Assembly: GCA_910584595.1 (NCBI GenBank)
Contig: CAJUBQ010000019.1
Coordinates: 1 to 62,956, forward strand
Source of the DNA: an uncultured Eubacterium sp.
GTDB lineage: Bacteria > Bacillota > Clostridia > Lachnospirales > Lachnospiraceae
Reading direction: 5' to 3'
Length of the DNA stretch: 62,956 nucleotides
Each line of letters opens with the position of its first letter. The stretch's first letter is position 1. Shown here piece by piece: positions 26,035 through 34,120 of this stretch. Position numbers and translations under genes: made by a program. Under the pieces are notes generated by a model, which was not told the DNA's origin, did no database searches, and was given only the letters and a program-made list of their open reading frames with translations.

Positions 26035-26475
26035 TCATGTAAAAATGTCAAGCAACAAACCTGTAATCTCACCGATCTTACTTAATATCTTAATATGATC
26101 TTTTTCTTCCTCACACAACTCCTGCGCAAGTTCATCCAGATTACTGTCTACAAGGCGTATAATTCCATAAACACGGTGTCTGCCTTTACGGTCTAAAAAA
26201 TTTTCTCTTGAAAATTTATGAGAACGATTTACAATCTCGTTCAAAAATTCTTTTATCTTTCCGCGATACTTTTTCATATCCCGGATATCCATATGACGGG
26301 CAATCAATTCCCCCTGCTTTGTAATATCTTTCAGCATAGCTTCTATTTGCTGCTGAAGATCTGCATCTCCGATTGCACTTGTTAATGCAAACTTAAAACC
26401 ATCTCCTGCATTTTCTGCCGGAGCCGTTCCTTCTGTCGGTATTACTGCAGACATTTGATTTACTTTAATATCCAT
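26035..26475 (-). CDS. yaaR: YaaR family (DUF327) protein
   Basis: The protein has 146 residues beginning MDIKVNQMSAVIP. The helical DUF327 body is recognisable: ELIARHMDIRDMKKYRGKIKEFL, NRSHKFSRENFLDRKGRHRVYGIIRLVDSNLDELAQEL. Function is not established. The position upstream of holB and ricT matches Bacillus yaaR-holB-yaaT. Confidence 0.9.
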   Translation of the reverse strand: MDIKVNQMSAVIPTEGTAPAENAGDGFKFALTSAIGDADLQQQIEAMLKDITKQGELIARHMDIRDMKKYRGKIKEFLNEIVNRSHKFSRENFLDRKGRHRVYGIIRLVDSNLDELAQELCEEEKDHIKILSKIGEITGLLLDIFT

Positions 26476-26565
26476 ATATTTATACCTTTCCTATAGCCAT
26501 TTTATCATAACTATTTCGGAATAGCAGCGCTTCTTTCTTTATTAATATAACTGAACGTTCTATCA

Positions 26566-28041
26566 CTATGCAACAGTAAGAATTTTCCGGCACTCACGAT
26601 CCTGTAATCCCTGAATATTTAGTCCAATTTTCTTACACTTTTTTAATATCTCTATAAAAGCTTCGGATATCTTTTCTCCTGGTACGATCATTGGAATCCC
26701 AGGGGGATATAAAAAAATATATTCCGCACAAATTTTTCCAACGCAGCAATTCAACTGTGTTTCTTCTTTATTATAATGTTCCGTATCTGAAATTTCCATT
26801 ACTTTTTCTCTTTTTGCATAAACTTTATTTAAAAAAAACCGAATATCATTATCACTTTCCCAAAAATCTTTCTTTTCATTTTGCATAAAATCAAGCTCAC
26901 GGTCAATTTCTAATAAAGCCCAAAATAATCGGTCAAACCCTTCTTGTGTATCCATAATACTTGTCATAGCCAGTACATATTCGTAGGAATACATTTCCAT
27001 CTGCAAATGATACTTATCTAATAATAAATTATATAGCTTTTTTCCATCCATACCTGTATGACGCGTTTGTATTAATATTTTTCCATAATCCACAGCAGGA
27101 ACTTCATACCATTCATAATCTTTTTCGGTCAATACATGCAGATGTTTTAGATTCTCACATGCCAAATAAAATTGTTTTAATTTTTTCTGATATTTATCAA
27201 ATAATTGTTTACCTGATCTCTCAATTATTCCAATACATCGGTCAATCCCAGCCATAAGTAAATAAGACGGCGAACTGGTTTGAAAAATTTCAAGCATCTC
27301 CTCTAATCTTTTTTCATCCACTCTTTCACTTGACACATGCATAGCTGCCGTCTGGGTAAAACTTGGCAATGTCTTATGCAGGCTATGAATAACTATGTCT
27401 GCCCCCTGGCTAATGGAAGATTCCGGGAAATAATGACTCAAAGAAAAATGTGCTCCATGTGCTTCATCAATGATTAAATTTGCATGATATTTATGTGCAA
27501 TTTCTGCTAAATTCTGAATATCTGATACAATTCCATCATAGGTTGGCGATGTTATTACTACCAGTTTAATATTTCCATTTTCCTGCATCAATTCTTCTAA
27601 TTGTTGTGGAATTATTTTACCCTGGATTCCACATTCCATAAATTGCGGATAAATATAATGTGTTTTCAATTTGAATAATTTTACCGCATGATATACTGAT
27701 TTATGACAATTTCTTGCTATAATTACTTCATCATTTTCTTTTGCTGAGGCTCCTATAGCGCTCAATATTCCACATGTACTGCCGTTAATCAAATAATATG
27801 ATTTTTTACTGTGATAAATATTTGCTAACCGTTTTTGAGCATGCAGTAAAATCTCTTCAGAGTGATATAAATCATCAAATCCTTCTATCTCTGTCACATC
27901 TATCTGATATGGATTTGCAAAATTTAATTCAGCTCGCTTATGACCTGGCATATGAAACGGATAATAATCTGATTTTCCATAAGCTGCCAAACGTTCATAT
28001 AAACTGTTATATTCTTTATAACCTAATACCTGTTTCTCCAT
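26566..28041 (-). CDS. Orn/Lys/Arg decarboxylase-like PLP enzyme
   Basis: The protein has 491 residues, the short form without the N-terminal receiver-like wing domain. PLP motifs are YYLINGSTCGILSAIGA, VVITSPTYDGIVSD, LIIDEAHGAHFS (the Asp that pairs with the pyridine nitrogen) and HSLHKTLPSFTQTA (Schiff-base Lys). The C-terminal domain has YPPGIPMIVPGE. It would make a polyamine precursor (cadaverine, agmatine or putrescine). This YaaO-type gene is usual beside yaaR-holB in Firmicutes. Which amino acid it uses cannot be read from sequence. Confidence 0.9.
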   Translation of the reverse strand: MEKQVLGYKEYNSLYERLAAYGKSDYYPFHMPGHKRAELNFANPYQIDVTEIEGFDDLYHSEEILLHAQKRLANIYHSKKSYYLINGSTCGILSAIGASAKENDEVIIARNCHKSVYHAVKLFKLKTHYIYPQFMECGIQGKIIPQQLEELMQENGNIKLVVITSPTYDGIVSDIQNLAEIAHKYHANLIIDEAHGAHFSLSHYFPESSISQGADIVIHSLHKTLPSFTQTAAMHVSSERVDEKRLEEMLEIFQTSSPSYLLMAGIDRCIGIIERSGKQLFDKYQKKLKQFYLACENLKHLHVLTEKDYEWYEVPAVDYGKILIQTRHTGMDGKKLYNLLLDKYHLQMEMYSYEYVLAMTSIMDTQEGFDRLFWALLEIDRELDFMQNEKKDFWESDNDIRFFLNKVYAKREKVMEISDTEHYNKEETQLNCCVGKICAEYIFLYPPGIPMIVPGEKISEAFIEILKKCKKIGLNIQGLQDRECRKILTVA

Positions 28042-28060
28042 CTTTCCTCATTTTCTCTGT

Positions 28061-28945
28061 TTATGAATCTATGCATCTTCCAAGCTCCGGCATCCAATCG
28101 CCAAGATATACAACATTACGGCACATATGATCCCAAATAACTCCAAAAAAATGTTCCATAACATCCAGCACATCATTCCATTGCGGCTGCTTTCTTTTTT
28201 CATGTCTCAAACAGGCTTTCCATTTTTTTTCCATGTATTTGCTTGTGCGATAAGATAATAAAAGCTGAAATCTTTTTTCATCAATTACAATCTTTTCTTT
28301 CGCGCACCATTCCTGTAAAAGCTCCCAGACCTTTCTGCCGGATAAGACGTCTTTTTTCAATATATCATAAATAACCAGATAGCATGACATATCATTTAAC
28401 AATTCTAACTTTTTTATAATCTCTAAAAATTTTTCTGTAATTACATATTCACTTGGATAACAATATATTTTTATTTTTCGGTTATTATTAGAAAATAATT
28501 GTATATCCTTACTATAAGCCGTCAAATTTTCTTGTGTTACAGGTTCCAGCTTTATTTTAACCGGTACTTTTAAGGAAGAAAGCGTTGCCACTACATCAAT
28601 ATAAATCTTTCCCAAATCCGTTGTTATATGATAATTCCAATAAATCGCTTCCTTCTTGTAATTTCGAAAAAGATCTGCAAACAATTTTCCTATATCGGCT
28701 TTTTTATAATGAAATTGATTTGAATCTTTTATATAAAAAGAAAGACTCAGATCTACTTTCTTTCTGTAATTTTCCAAATTCAAATTCTCACTGTTTTTCA
28801 TCCAGAAATTTTGAGCATAATCTGAGCTTGAAATTTTTTGAACAATTTCCTCCAACACAGATGCTACAAAAAGATTTTCATAAGGAATCTCAAGCTCTTC
28901 ACTCCGCTGCCTGATAAATTTATCATTTAACAGCTGATTACTCAT
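28061..28945 (-). CDS. AbiEii-like toxin homolog with degenerate nucleotidyltransferase motifs
   Basis: The protein has 294 residues, family-normal length. The start chosen is the ATG that overlaps the stop of the preceding gene (TAATG). The framework of AbiEii/AbiGii nucleotidyltransferases can be followed: NLFVASVLEEIVQKI, NFWMKNSENLN where NFxLKGGxxL is expected, RKKVDLSL where R-x-T-x-DID is expected, VPVKIKLEP where PxKIDI is expected, and VITEKFLEIIKK matching the AEKL region. The GG pair and two catalytic Asp positions are therefore replaced. It may be a catalytically dead or repurposed relative, kept intact as an ORF in a core chromosomal neighbourhood. Confidence 0.55.
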   Translation of the reverse strand: MSNQLLNDKFIRQRSEELEIPYENLFVASVLEEIVQKISSSDYAQNFWMKNSENLNLENYRKKVDLSLSFYIKDSNQFHYKKADIGKLFADLFRNYKKEAIYWNYHITTDLGKIYIDVVATLSSLKVPVKIKLEPVTQENLTAYSKDIQLFSNNNRKIKIYCYPSEYVITEKFLEIIKKLELLNDMSCYLVIYDILKKDVLSGRKVWELLQEWCAKEKIVIDEKRFQLLLSYRTSKYMEKKWKACLRHEKRKQPQWNDVLDVMEHFFGVIWDHMCRNVVYLGDWMPELGRCIDS

Positions 28946-29577
28946 TATAACCACACCCCTACCTGATTCCTGACTTTTGATAATACTTTTCTTTCTTTCG
29001 CATATTCTAACAGCTTTGCAATATCCTTTTCCTTATCCATAATAAATGAGCGTAGCGCCTGCTGCATATCGTCCCGTTCCATACGGTTTTCATACTTCAA
29101 AATATCACAGATTAAACGTTCTTTACAATAAACAGACATTTCGCTGCTCCCAAGGCTTATCCTCATCGTACCCATTTGCAGCACTTCAGGTTCTGTATAA
29201 TACGGCAGTACCAGCGGATAATCCATTTTAAATCTTGACTTTGATGTATTCTTATCTACAGCAATCGTCCACTTAAACGGTCGGTTTTTCAAATAATGAT
29301 GAAAATACAATGCACTTTCCATTGTTAATACACAATCGGAATACAAAACTGCTACAATATCTTCTTCCCGTTTCTTATGATAATTCATCGAATAGTATCC
29401 ATTTTTTACACGTTCTATAATACCATCATCGACAAAAGTTTGTATTCGCCGGTAATCCATCCCAAGAGTATAGAGCTGTGATGTTTTCAAAATACCACCA
29501 TTTTCTTCCATCATCATTTGAATTTGTTCGATCTGTTTCTCCCGTTTTTCCTGTCTGGACAGTTTTTTTTCACTCAT
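28945..29577 (-). CDS. AbiEi-like antitoxin/regulator
   Basis: The protein has 210 residues. After a Lys/Arg/Gln-rich N-terminal coiled segment, residues ~28-65 match the AbiEi_4 winged helix: NGGILKTSQLYTLGMDYRRI then VDDGIIERVKNGYYSM. The C-terminal domain includes YCKERLICDILKYENRM and RDDMQQALRSF, as in AbiEi antitoxins. In the type IV AbiE pair this protein represses the operon. Its gene is coupled to the AbiEii-like gene by TAATG. It reads away from the ArgR-like gene, with a 190-base intergenic region. Confidence 0.75.
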   Translation of the reverse strand: MSEKKLSRQEKREKQIEQIQMMMEENGGILKTSQLYTLGMDYRRIQTFVDDGIIERVKNGYYSMNYHKKREEDIVAVLYSDCVLTMESALYFHHYLKNRPFKWTIAVDKNTSKSRFKMDYPLVLPYYTEPEVLQMGTMRISLGSSEMSVYCKERLICDILKYENRMERDDMQQALRSFIMDKEKDIAKLLEYAKERKVLSKVRNQVGVWL

Positions 29578-29767
29578 ATTATTTTTTCCGCTCCATAAAT
29601 ATAATTCGAGTATTTTATTACATTATATTACTTTTTATACTTATCTGTCAAACAAAATAGTAAATAAAAGTATTGCACAACATTACATAAATAGACTATT
29701 ATTATTATAAAATATTACTATATTTCATTGCTTTTAAACGATACCATATAGAAAGGACCTTCTGTAT

Positions 29768-30298
29768 ATGCCATCTTCATATTTAAGCTCTTCTCACAAA
29801 AATCCATCCAGAAAATCTTGTGAACAGACCATCAAAAGAATACTGACTCGGGAATTTGAAGAATATGGAGAAAACCATCATTTTAAACAGGCGTCAGATT
29901 TTATGATCTATTTTGAGTCGTTACATCCTGCTTCCCCCGGGCTGACCAAACAAGTGCAACGCGCAATAAATGCTTTAAATCTTCCTCGCGATGAAAACGG
30001 CTATTTTATGATAAATAAAACAGTAGAAGAATACAAGGCAGAACAAGAACTTTCTCATTTACTTCAGTCATCCAGCCTGATGAATTTGCAAAACTGTACG
30101 CCTATTTTAATTAAAACGGAATCGTGGAAAAGACAACACGTTATTCATCAAATAAAATCAGCGCCTGAATTACAAAATCTTTTTGTTACGATTACCGAAA
30201 CTGATTGTGGCATTTTACTTTATACAAAAACTCCTGAAAAGCTTATAGACTTTTTCTCTGAATTTATTAAAGTAAAAGTTGAAAATAATACAGATTAA
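29768..30298 (+). CDS. Unassigned protein, possible ArgR-like domain
   Basis: The protein has 176 residues with AAAGGA before the ATG. I do not recognise it with certainty. The C-terminal third (TPILIKTESWKRQHVIHQIK, NLFVTITETDCGILLYTK, EKLIDFFSEFIK) resembles the oligomerisation and arginine-sensing domain of ArgR. The N-terminal half is helical and could be a divergent HTH (LTKQVQRAINALNLPRDENGYFMI). A regulator of amino-acid metabolism near a basic amino-acid decarboxylase would make sense, but this is inference. Confidence 0.45.
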   Translation: MPSSYLSSSHKNPSRKSCEQTIKRILTREFEEYGENHHFKQASDFMIYFESLHPASPGLTKQVQRAINALNLPRDENGYFMINKTVEEYKAEQELSHLLQSSSLMNLQNCTPILIKTESWKRQHVIHQIKSAPELQNLFVTITETDCGILLYTKTPEKLIDFFSEFIKVKVENNTD

Positions 30299-30376
30299 AA
30301 GTAAATGATACTTTTTCTAAACATTTCTAATTATTTTCTAAAAATTTAATCTTTTTTATATTATGTCTTATACATG

Positions 30377-30412
30377 AAAAACGACAATTTTTCTTTCGAA
30401 AAATTGTCGTTT
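30377..30412. terminator. Bidirectional terminator between convergent genes
   Basis: AAAACGACAATTTTTC and GAAAAATTGTCGTTTT form a perfect 16-bp stem with a TTTC loop; A and T runs flank it on both sides. It can serve both the ArgR-like gene and the carboxypeptidase gene. Confidence 0.85.
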
Positions 30413-30492
30413 TCATTAAATAAGTCATAAATATGCGTATTTATATTGTCTCAATATAATTTTTACTTATTTTACCAAAATGAATGAGTTTT

Positions 30493-32106
30493 TTATCTCC
30501 TTCTTCTTCCTCTTCTTGTCCTCCTCGAATCTCTAATTACAATATATTGCTTTTGTGCTCTTTTACGGTTTCTGTAATTTGCTATTTTCTGCCGAATAAG
30601 ATATGATTTCTGAAAGACAGTTTTTAAAACAATAAGGAACACAATTCCTAAAATAATACTTCCAACAATAATCATATTTTTTATTGAAAACTCAAGTTTG
30701 ATATTACGAAACCAATTCGAAATATTTGATATTGTCTCATCTATATCAAAATTTTTAATTTTCTCTATCATATCAAAACTTTTGATCTTTTCAATTATTC
30801 CGGGCTTATCATTTTCTTCATCTTTCTTAATTTCTTTCTGTTCCGGTTCGTTCATTGTATCTAAATCTTTATTCGAATTATTTTCTTCTGATAACTGTTC
30901 TGAATTATTTAATACCTCTTCCTGTTCGTTACCTGAAGAATCATCCACAACCATATCATTTTTATCTATGAAAGTATGTGTACGTATAATATTAGCTGTT
31001 CCAATATTACGTTTTCCATAAGTATACTTTAATTGCGCCAGTGCATCATCCGGAAGATTCTCATAGCTTATTTTCATGTCTGTTTTACTAAAATTTACAG
31101 TTTTCGGAAGAATAATTCTAGCCTGAGGATCAATCTGTGCATATGGATCATTTGTATTTAAAGAATCGTATTTCTCTTCGTCATAGCTTTCGTCAGCTTC
31201 AAAATATTCAGACACATTGCAAAGGTTAAAATTCTCAAAGCCAAAATCAAAAAGGGCTCGTGTTTCATTCCAATACTGTGGAGAAGAGCCTTTTAAAATA
31301 ACAGCCAGCAATGTCATTCCGTCTTTTTGTGCATAAGTAACGAGCGTATTTCCTGCTGCATTTGTATATCCGGTTTTACCACCAATGCAGTAATCATACA
31401 AGTAAGCATCCGTATCTTTTGGATAAAGCATTTTATGATGATTTACCATATAAGTTGGATCACTATGCTTATTGGTAGGAGGGATTGTATATCGTTTTGT
31501 ACCGCAAATTGACCGAAATGTTTCGTTCTCATAAGCAGCCCTGGCAATAATAGCCATATCTTTGGCCGTTACATAATGCTTTTCATCCGGAAGCCCATGC
31601 GGATTCATAAATTTAGAAGATTTGCATCCCAAAGCTTTCGCTTTTTCATTCATCAGTTTCACAAACTTTTGCATAGAGCCGCTGATGTGCTCTGCTACTG
31701 CATATGCACATTCATTTGCAGACTCAAGCATAACGGCATACAGACACTGTTCCATCGTCATCACTTCGCCAACATCCCGCCATATACCGGAACCTCCTGC
31801 CGTCTTATAAACAGCGTCTTCTGAAAAAGTAACAATCTCATCCATACTGCTGTTTTCGACTGCAATAAGCGTTGTTAATATTTTTGTAATACTCGCAGGA
31901 TAATACGTTTGATTAATATTTTTCTTATATAATATCGTACCTGTATCTACGTCCATCAAAATCGCAGAGCCGGCTGTAATTTTTTCTGAAAGCTTTGGCC
32001 AATAATTTTTACTCTTTTTTGCATAAACTAAATTAGAAGGCATCAAAGCTGTAAACAGCACAAATATATAAATCAGTTCTAACAATATTTTTAATTTTTT
32101 CTTCAT
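30493..32106 (-). CDS. Serine-type D-Ala-D-Ala carboxypeptidase (DacF-like, S11)
   Basis: The protein has 537 residues. An N-terminal signal/anchor (LLELIYIFVLFTALM) precedes the peptidase domain with all three active-site motifs: PASITKILT (SxxK), ESANEC (SxN) and GGKTGYTNAAG (KTG). After residue ~320 comes a beta domain, then a Glu/Asn/Lys-rich linker, a second membrane helix (MIIVGSIILGIVFLIVLK) and an Arg-rich cytoplasmic tail (RRTRRGRRRR). It trims the terminal D-Ala from peptidoglycan pentapeptides. The C-terminal transmembrane anchor, instead of an amphipathic helix, is a noticeable variation. Confidence 0.92.
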   Translation of the reverse strand: MKKKLKILLELIYIFVLFTALMPSNLVYAKKSKNYWPKLSEKITAGSAILMDVDTGTILYKKNINQTYYPASITKILTTLIAVENSSMDEIVTFSEDAVYKTAGGSGIWRDVGEVMTMEQCLYAVMLESANECAYAVAEHISGSMQKFVKLMNEKAKALGCKSSKFMNPHGLPDEKHYVTAKDMAIIARAAYENETFRSICGTKRYTIPPTNKHSDPTYMVNHHKMLYPKDTDAYLYDYCIGGKTGYTNAAGNTLVTYAQKDGMTLLAVILKGSSPQYWNETRALFDFGFENFNLCNVSEYFEADESYDEEKYDSLNTNDPYAQIDPQARIILPKTVNFSKTDMKISYENLPDDALAQLKYTYGKRNIGTANIIRTHTFIDKNDMVVDDSSGNEQEEVLNNSEQLSEENNSNKDLDTMNEPEQKEIKKDEENDKPGIIEKIKSFDMIEKIKNFDIDETISNISNWFRNIKLEFSIKNMIIVGSIILGIVFLIVLKTVFQKSYLIRQKIANYRNRKRAQKQYIVIRDSRRTRRGRRRR

Positions 32107-32376
32107 CTCACTTTTCCAATCTTTATTTTATTCTCTATATGGTAAGGAATTGTATGGAAAAATCCTGCGCAACTGCTATAAGTTATTTACATACAGTTCC
32201 TAACAATTCGTTACTATCTCATCAGAACCTCGCATTTACTAATTTATTTGACTTCATTCTCATATTCTTATTATAGTGTGGATAAAAGTGATAAGCAACA
32301 CTTTTTTTTATTTTTGCCAATACTTTCAATCAGTGTTATAATAAATCGTATCACATTATAAATGAAGGAGATAAAT

Positions 32377-33027
32377 ATGAGATTAAGAAATATCCCAATT
32401 GCTGATGAAAAAATCACATCTAGTCCTTTTTGTATTCAAAATCCTGAGCAAAACAGAGGATTATGGAACCATGTATTTCAAAACGACAACCCTATACATA
32501 TCGAAATAGGTATGGGAAAAGGTCGCTTTCTTCTTCAGCTTGCAAATCAAAATCCTGATATAAATTATATTGGAATTGAAAAATATACAAGTGTACTACT
32601 TCGCGCTATTCAAAAGTTAGATTCTGTCGAAGAAGAACATATTCCATCCAATCTTCGCTTTATCTGTATGAATGCCGAAAATATAACACAAACATTTTCT
32701 CAAAATGAAATATCCAAAATATATTTAAATTTCTCTGATCCATGGCCTAAAAAACGTCATGCAAGAAGACGTTTAACTTCAAAACAATTTTTGACACTCT
32801 ATGATCGTATTTTAGCCAAAACCGGAACTCTGGAGTTTAAAACAGATAATCAGTCTCTATTTGAGTTTTCTTTAGAACAATTATCTGCAGAACATTGGAA
32901 TGTACTTGCATGTACTTATGATTTACACCATAATTCACAAATGAACTTTTCAAATATTATGACTGAATATGAACAAAAATTCTCTTCTATTGGAAATCCC
33001 ATTTGCAAACTTATTGCATGCAGATAA
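32377..33027 (+). CDS. trmB: tRNA (guanine-N7)-methyltransferase
   Basis: The start is placed at the ATG 6 bases behind AAGGAG; the upstream ATG in frame overlaps that site. The 216-residue protein has the TrmB motifs: IHIEIGMGKGRFLLQLA (SAM site), NYIGIEKYTSVLLRA, YLNFSDPWPKKRHARRRLT (catalytic and tRNA-binding signature), and FKTDNQSLFEFS. It methylates G46 of tRNAs. It is convergent with the DUF1638 gene. Confidence 0.95.
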   Translation: MRLRNIPIADEKITSSPFCIQNPEQNRGLWNHVFQNDNPIHIEIGMGKGRFLLQLANQNPDINYIGIEKYTSVLLRAIQKLDSVEEEHIPSNLRFICMNAENITQTFSQNEISKIYLNFSDPWPKKRHARRRLTSKQFLTLYDRILAKTGTLEFKTDNQSLFEFSLEQLSAEHWNVLACTYDLHHNSQMNFSNIMTEYEQKFSSIGNPICKLIACR

Positions 33028-33059
33028 AACTACGCAAAATCCTTTTTGCTGGTCTACGT

Positions 33060-33731
33060 TTACGAACGCAGACCAGTTGGAAAATAAACCTTATCCCTTT
33101 TTTGGAAGATATAGATAGTTTCATCGTAATTCCCTTGCAAAAGCTTTTCCATTATTTTACAGCTCCCAATTTGGGTCTTAACACGTAAACCGGTATATTC
33201 GGCTGCCTTTTTCGCATAGTCCTTTATTTTTTCTATATCATAAGCCCCTGTTTCTAATATAACAAGAGAATGATATCCATGATATATTTGATGTATCATT
33301 TGTTTGCCATCTTCTTTCCCATACTGCCTATATATTTGTTCGCATTGAGAAACTATTGATTCCCGATCTGTCGTCCATTCTCTTGTCAAATAATAACATC
33401 CTTTTTCCGGTATGCCACAATTCGATATGATTCCCTCTCTCTCCCTGTATAACATTTGACAGATACAATCATCAAAAGCTGGCAAAATTAACTTTGTTTC
33501 CGCACTATATAATCCTAAAACAGCATTTCCACACAATCCATACGATAATAATATTTCTTCTGCATCTTGATTTTCATTGATTTGTTTTTGTATCATGCAA
33601 TGCAAATTTTCAACATCATTATGAAGTCTGCGATCCATCCAAATAACGGGTATATCCATTTCATATTTTTTTATTACATATCGAATCAGATCCATTTGCA
33701 TCGAACAGGCAATTAATATCCTTTTTTTCAT
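33060..33731 (-). CDS. DUF1638 domain protein
   Basis: The protein has 223 residues. The DUF1638 signature includes RILIACSMQMDLIRY, EILLSYGLCGNAVLGL and LILPAFDDCICQMLY, with Cys and His residues that could bind metal. Proteins of this family are often found with methyltransferase/corrinoid genes in anaerobes, but no such genes are near here and the role is unknown. It ends within an imperfect hairpin (CTGGTCT/AGACCAG, 33049-33076) shared with the end of trmB. Confidence 0.8.
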   Translation of the reverse strand: MKKRILIACSMQMDLIRYVIKKYEMDIPVIWMDRRLHNDVENLHCMIQKQINENQDAEEILLSYGLCGNAVLGLYSAETKLILPAFDDCICQMLYREREGIISNCGIPEKGCYYLTREWTTDRESIVSQCEQIYRQYGKEDGKQMIHQIYHGYHSLVILETGAYDIEKIKDYAKKAAEYTGLRVKTQIGSCKIMEKLLQGNYDETIYIFQKRDKVYFPTGLRS

Positions 33732-33793
33732 ATAATATAGTAAACTTTCATATGATAAACTTAATTTATATCAACTATTCAGGAGGTAATAAT

Positions 33794-33910
33794 ATGTCAC
33801 TTTCTTTTAAAAGAAAAGCTGTAATGTTTACTTATCATCATCCAAATATATTTAAAAAAATTTCTACACTACGCCTTTCTCTGTTAGATTTGAAAAAAAT
33901 TTTGAAATAA
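33794..33910 (+). CDS. 38-residue basic small protein with strong ribosome site
   Basis: An ATG 8 bases behind AGGAGG opens a 38-codon frame ending in TAA: MSLSFKRKAVMFTYHHPNIF then KKISTLRLSLLDLKKILK. The product is basic and amphipathic. The ribosome site is one of the strongest in the window. It lies convergent to tRNA-Lys. I know no family for it. Confidence 0.5.
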   Translation: MSLSFKRKAVMFTYHHPNIFKKISTLRLSLLDLKKILK

Positions 33911-33955
33911 AAAAAGCACCGACCCCAAGACTCCCACTTGAAACCGATACTTTAA

Positions 33956-34028
33956 TGCGCCACCAGGGGTTCGAACCCTGGACACCCTGATTAAGAGTCA
34001 GGTGCTCTGCCAGCTGAGCTAGTGGCGC
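33956..34028 (-). tRNA. tRNA-Lys (CTT)
   Basis: A 73-base cloverleaf without encoded CCA: acceptor GCGCCAC/GTGGCGC plus A, D-arm TAGCTCAGCTGGCAGAGC, anticodon stem CTGAC-TCTTAAT-CAGG with CTT, and T-arm GGTTCGAACC. Confidence 0.97.
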
Positions 34029-34120
34029 ATTTCCTTGTGTTTCCTGAACACAAGAGATATTATAAAACAAAATTTCAAAAATTGCAAGTACTTTTTCAAA
34101 ATTTTTCATTTTTATTTCAA

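Noticed and set aside
33864..34109. 81-codon minus-strand ORF across tRNA-Lys
   Set aside because: It reads through the tRNA gene; the cloverleaf explains the sequence.
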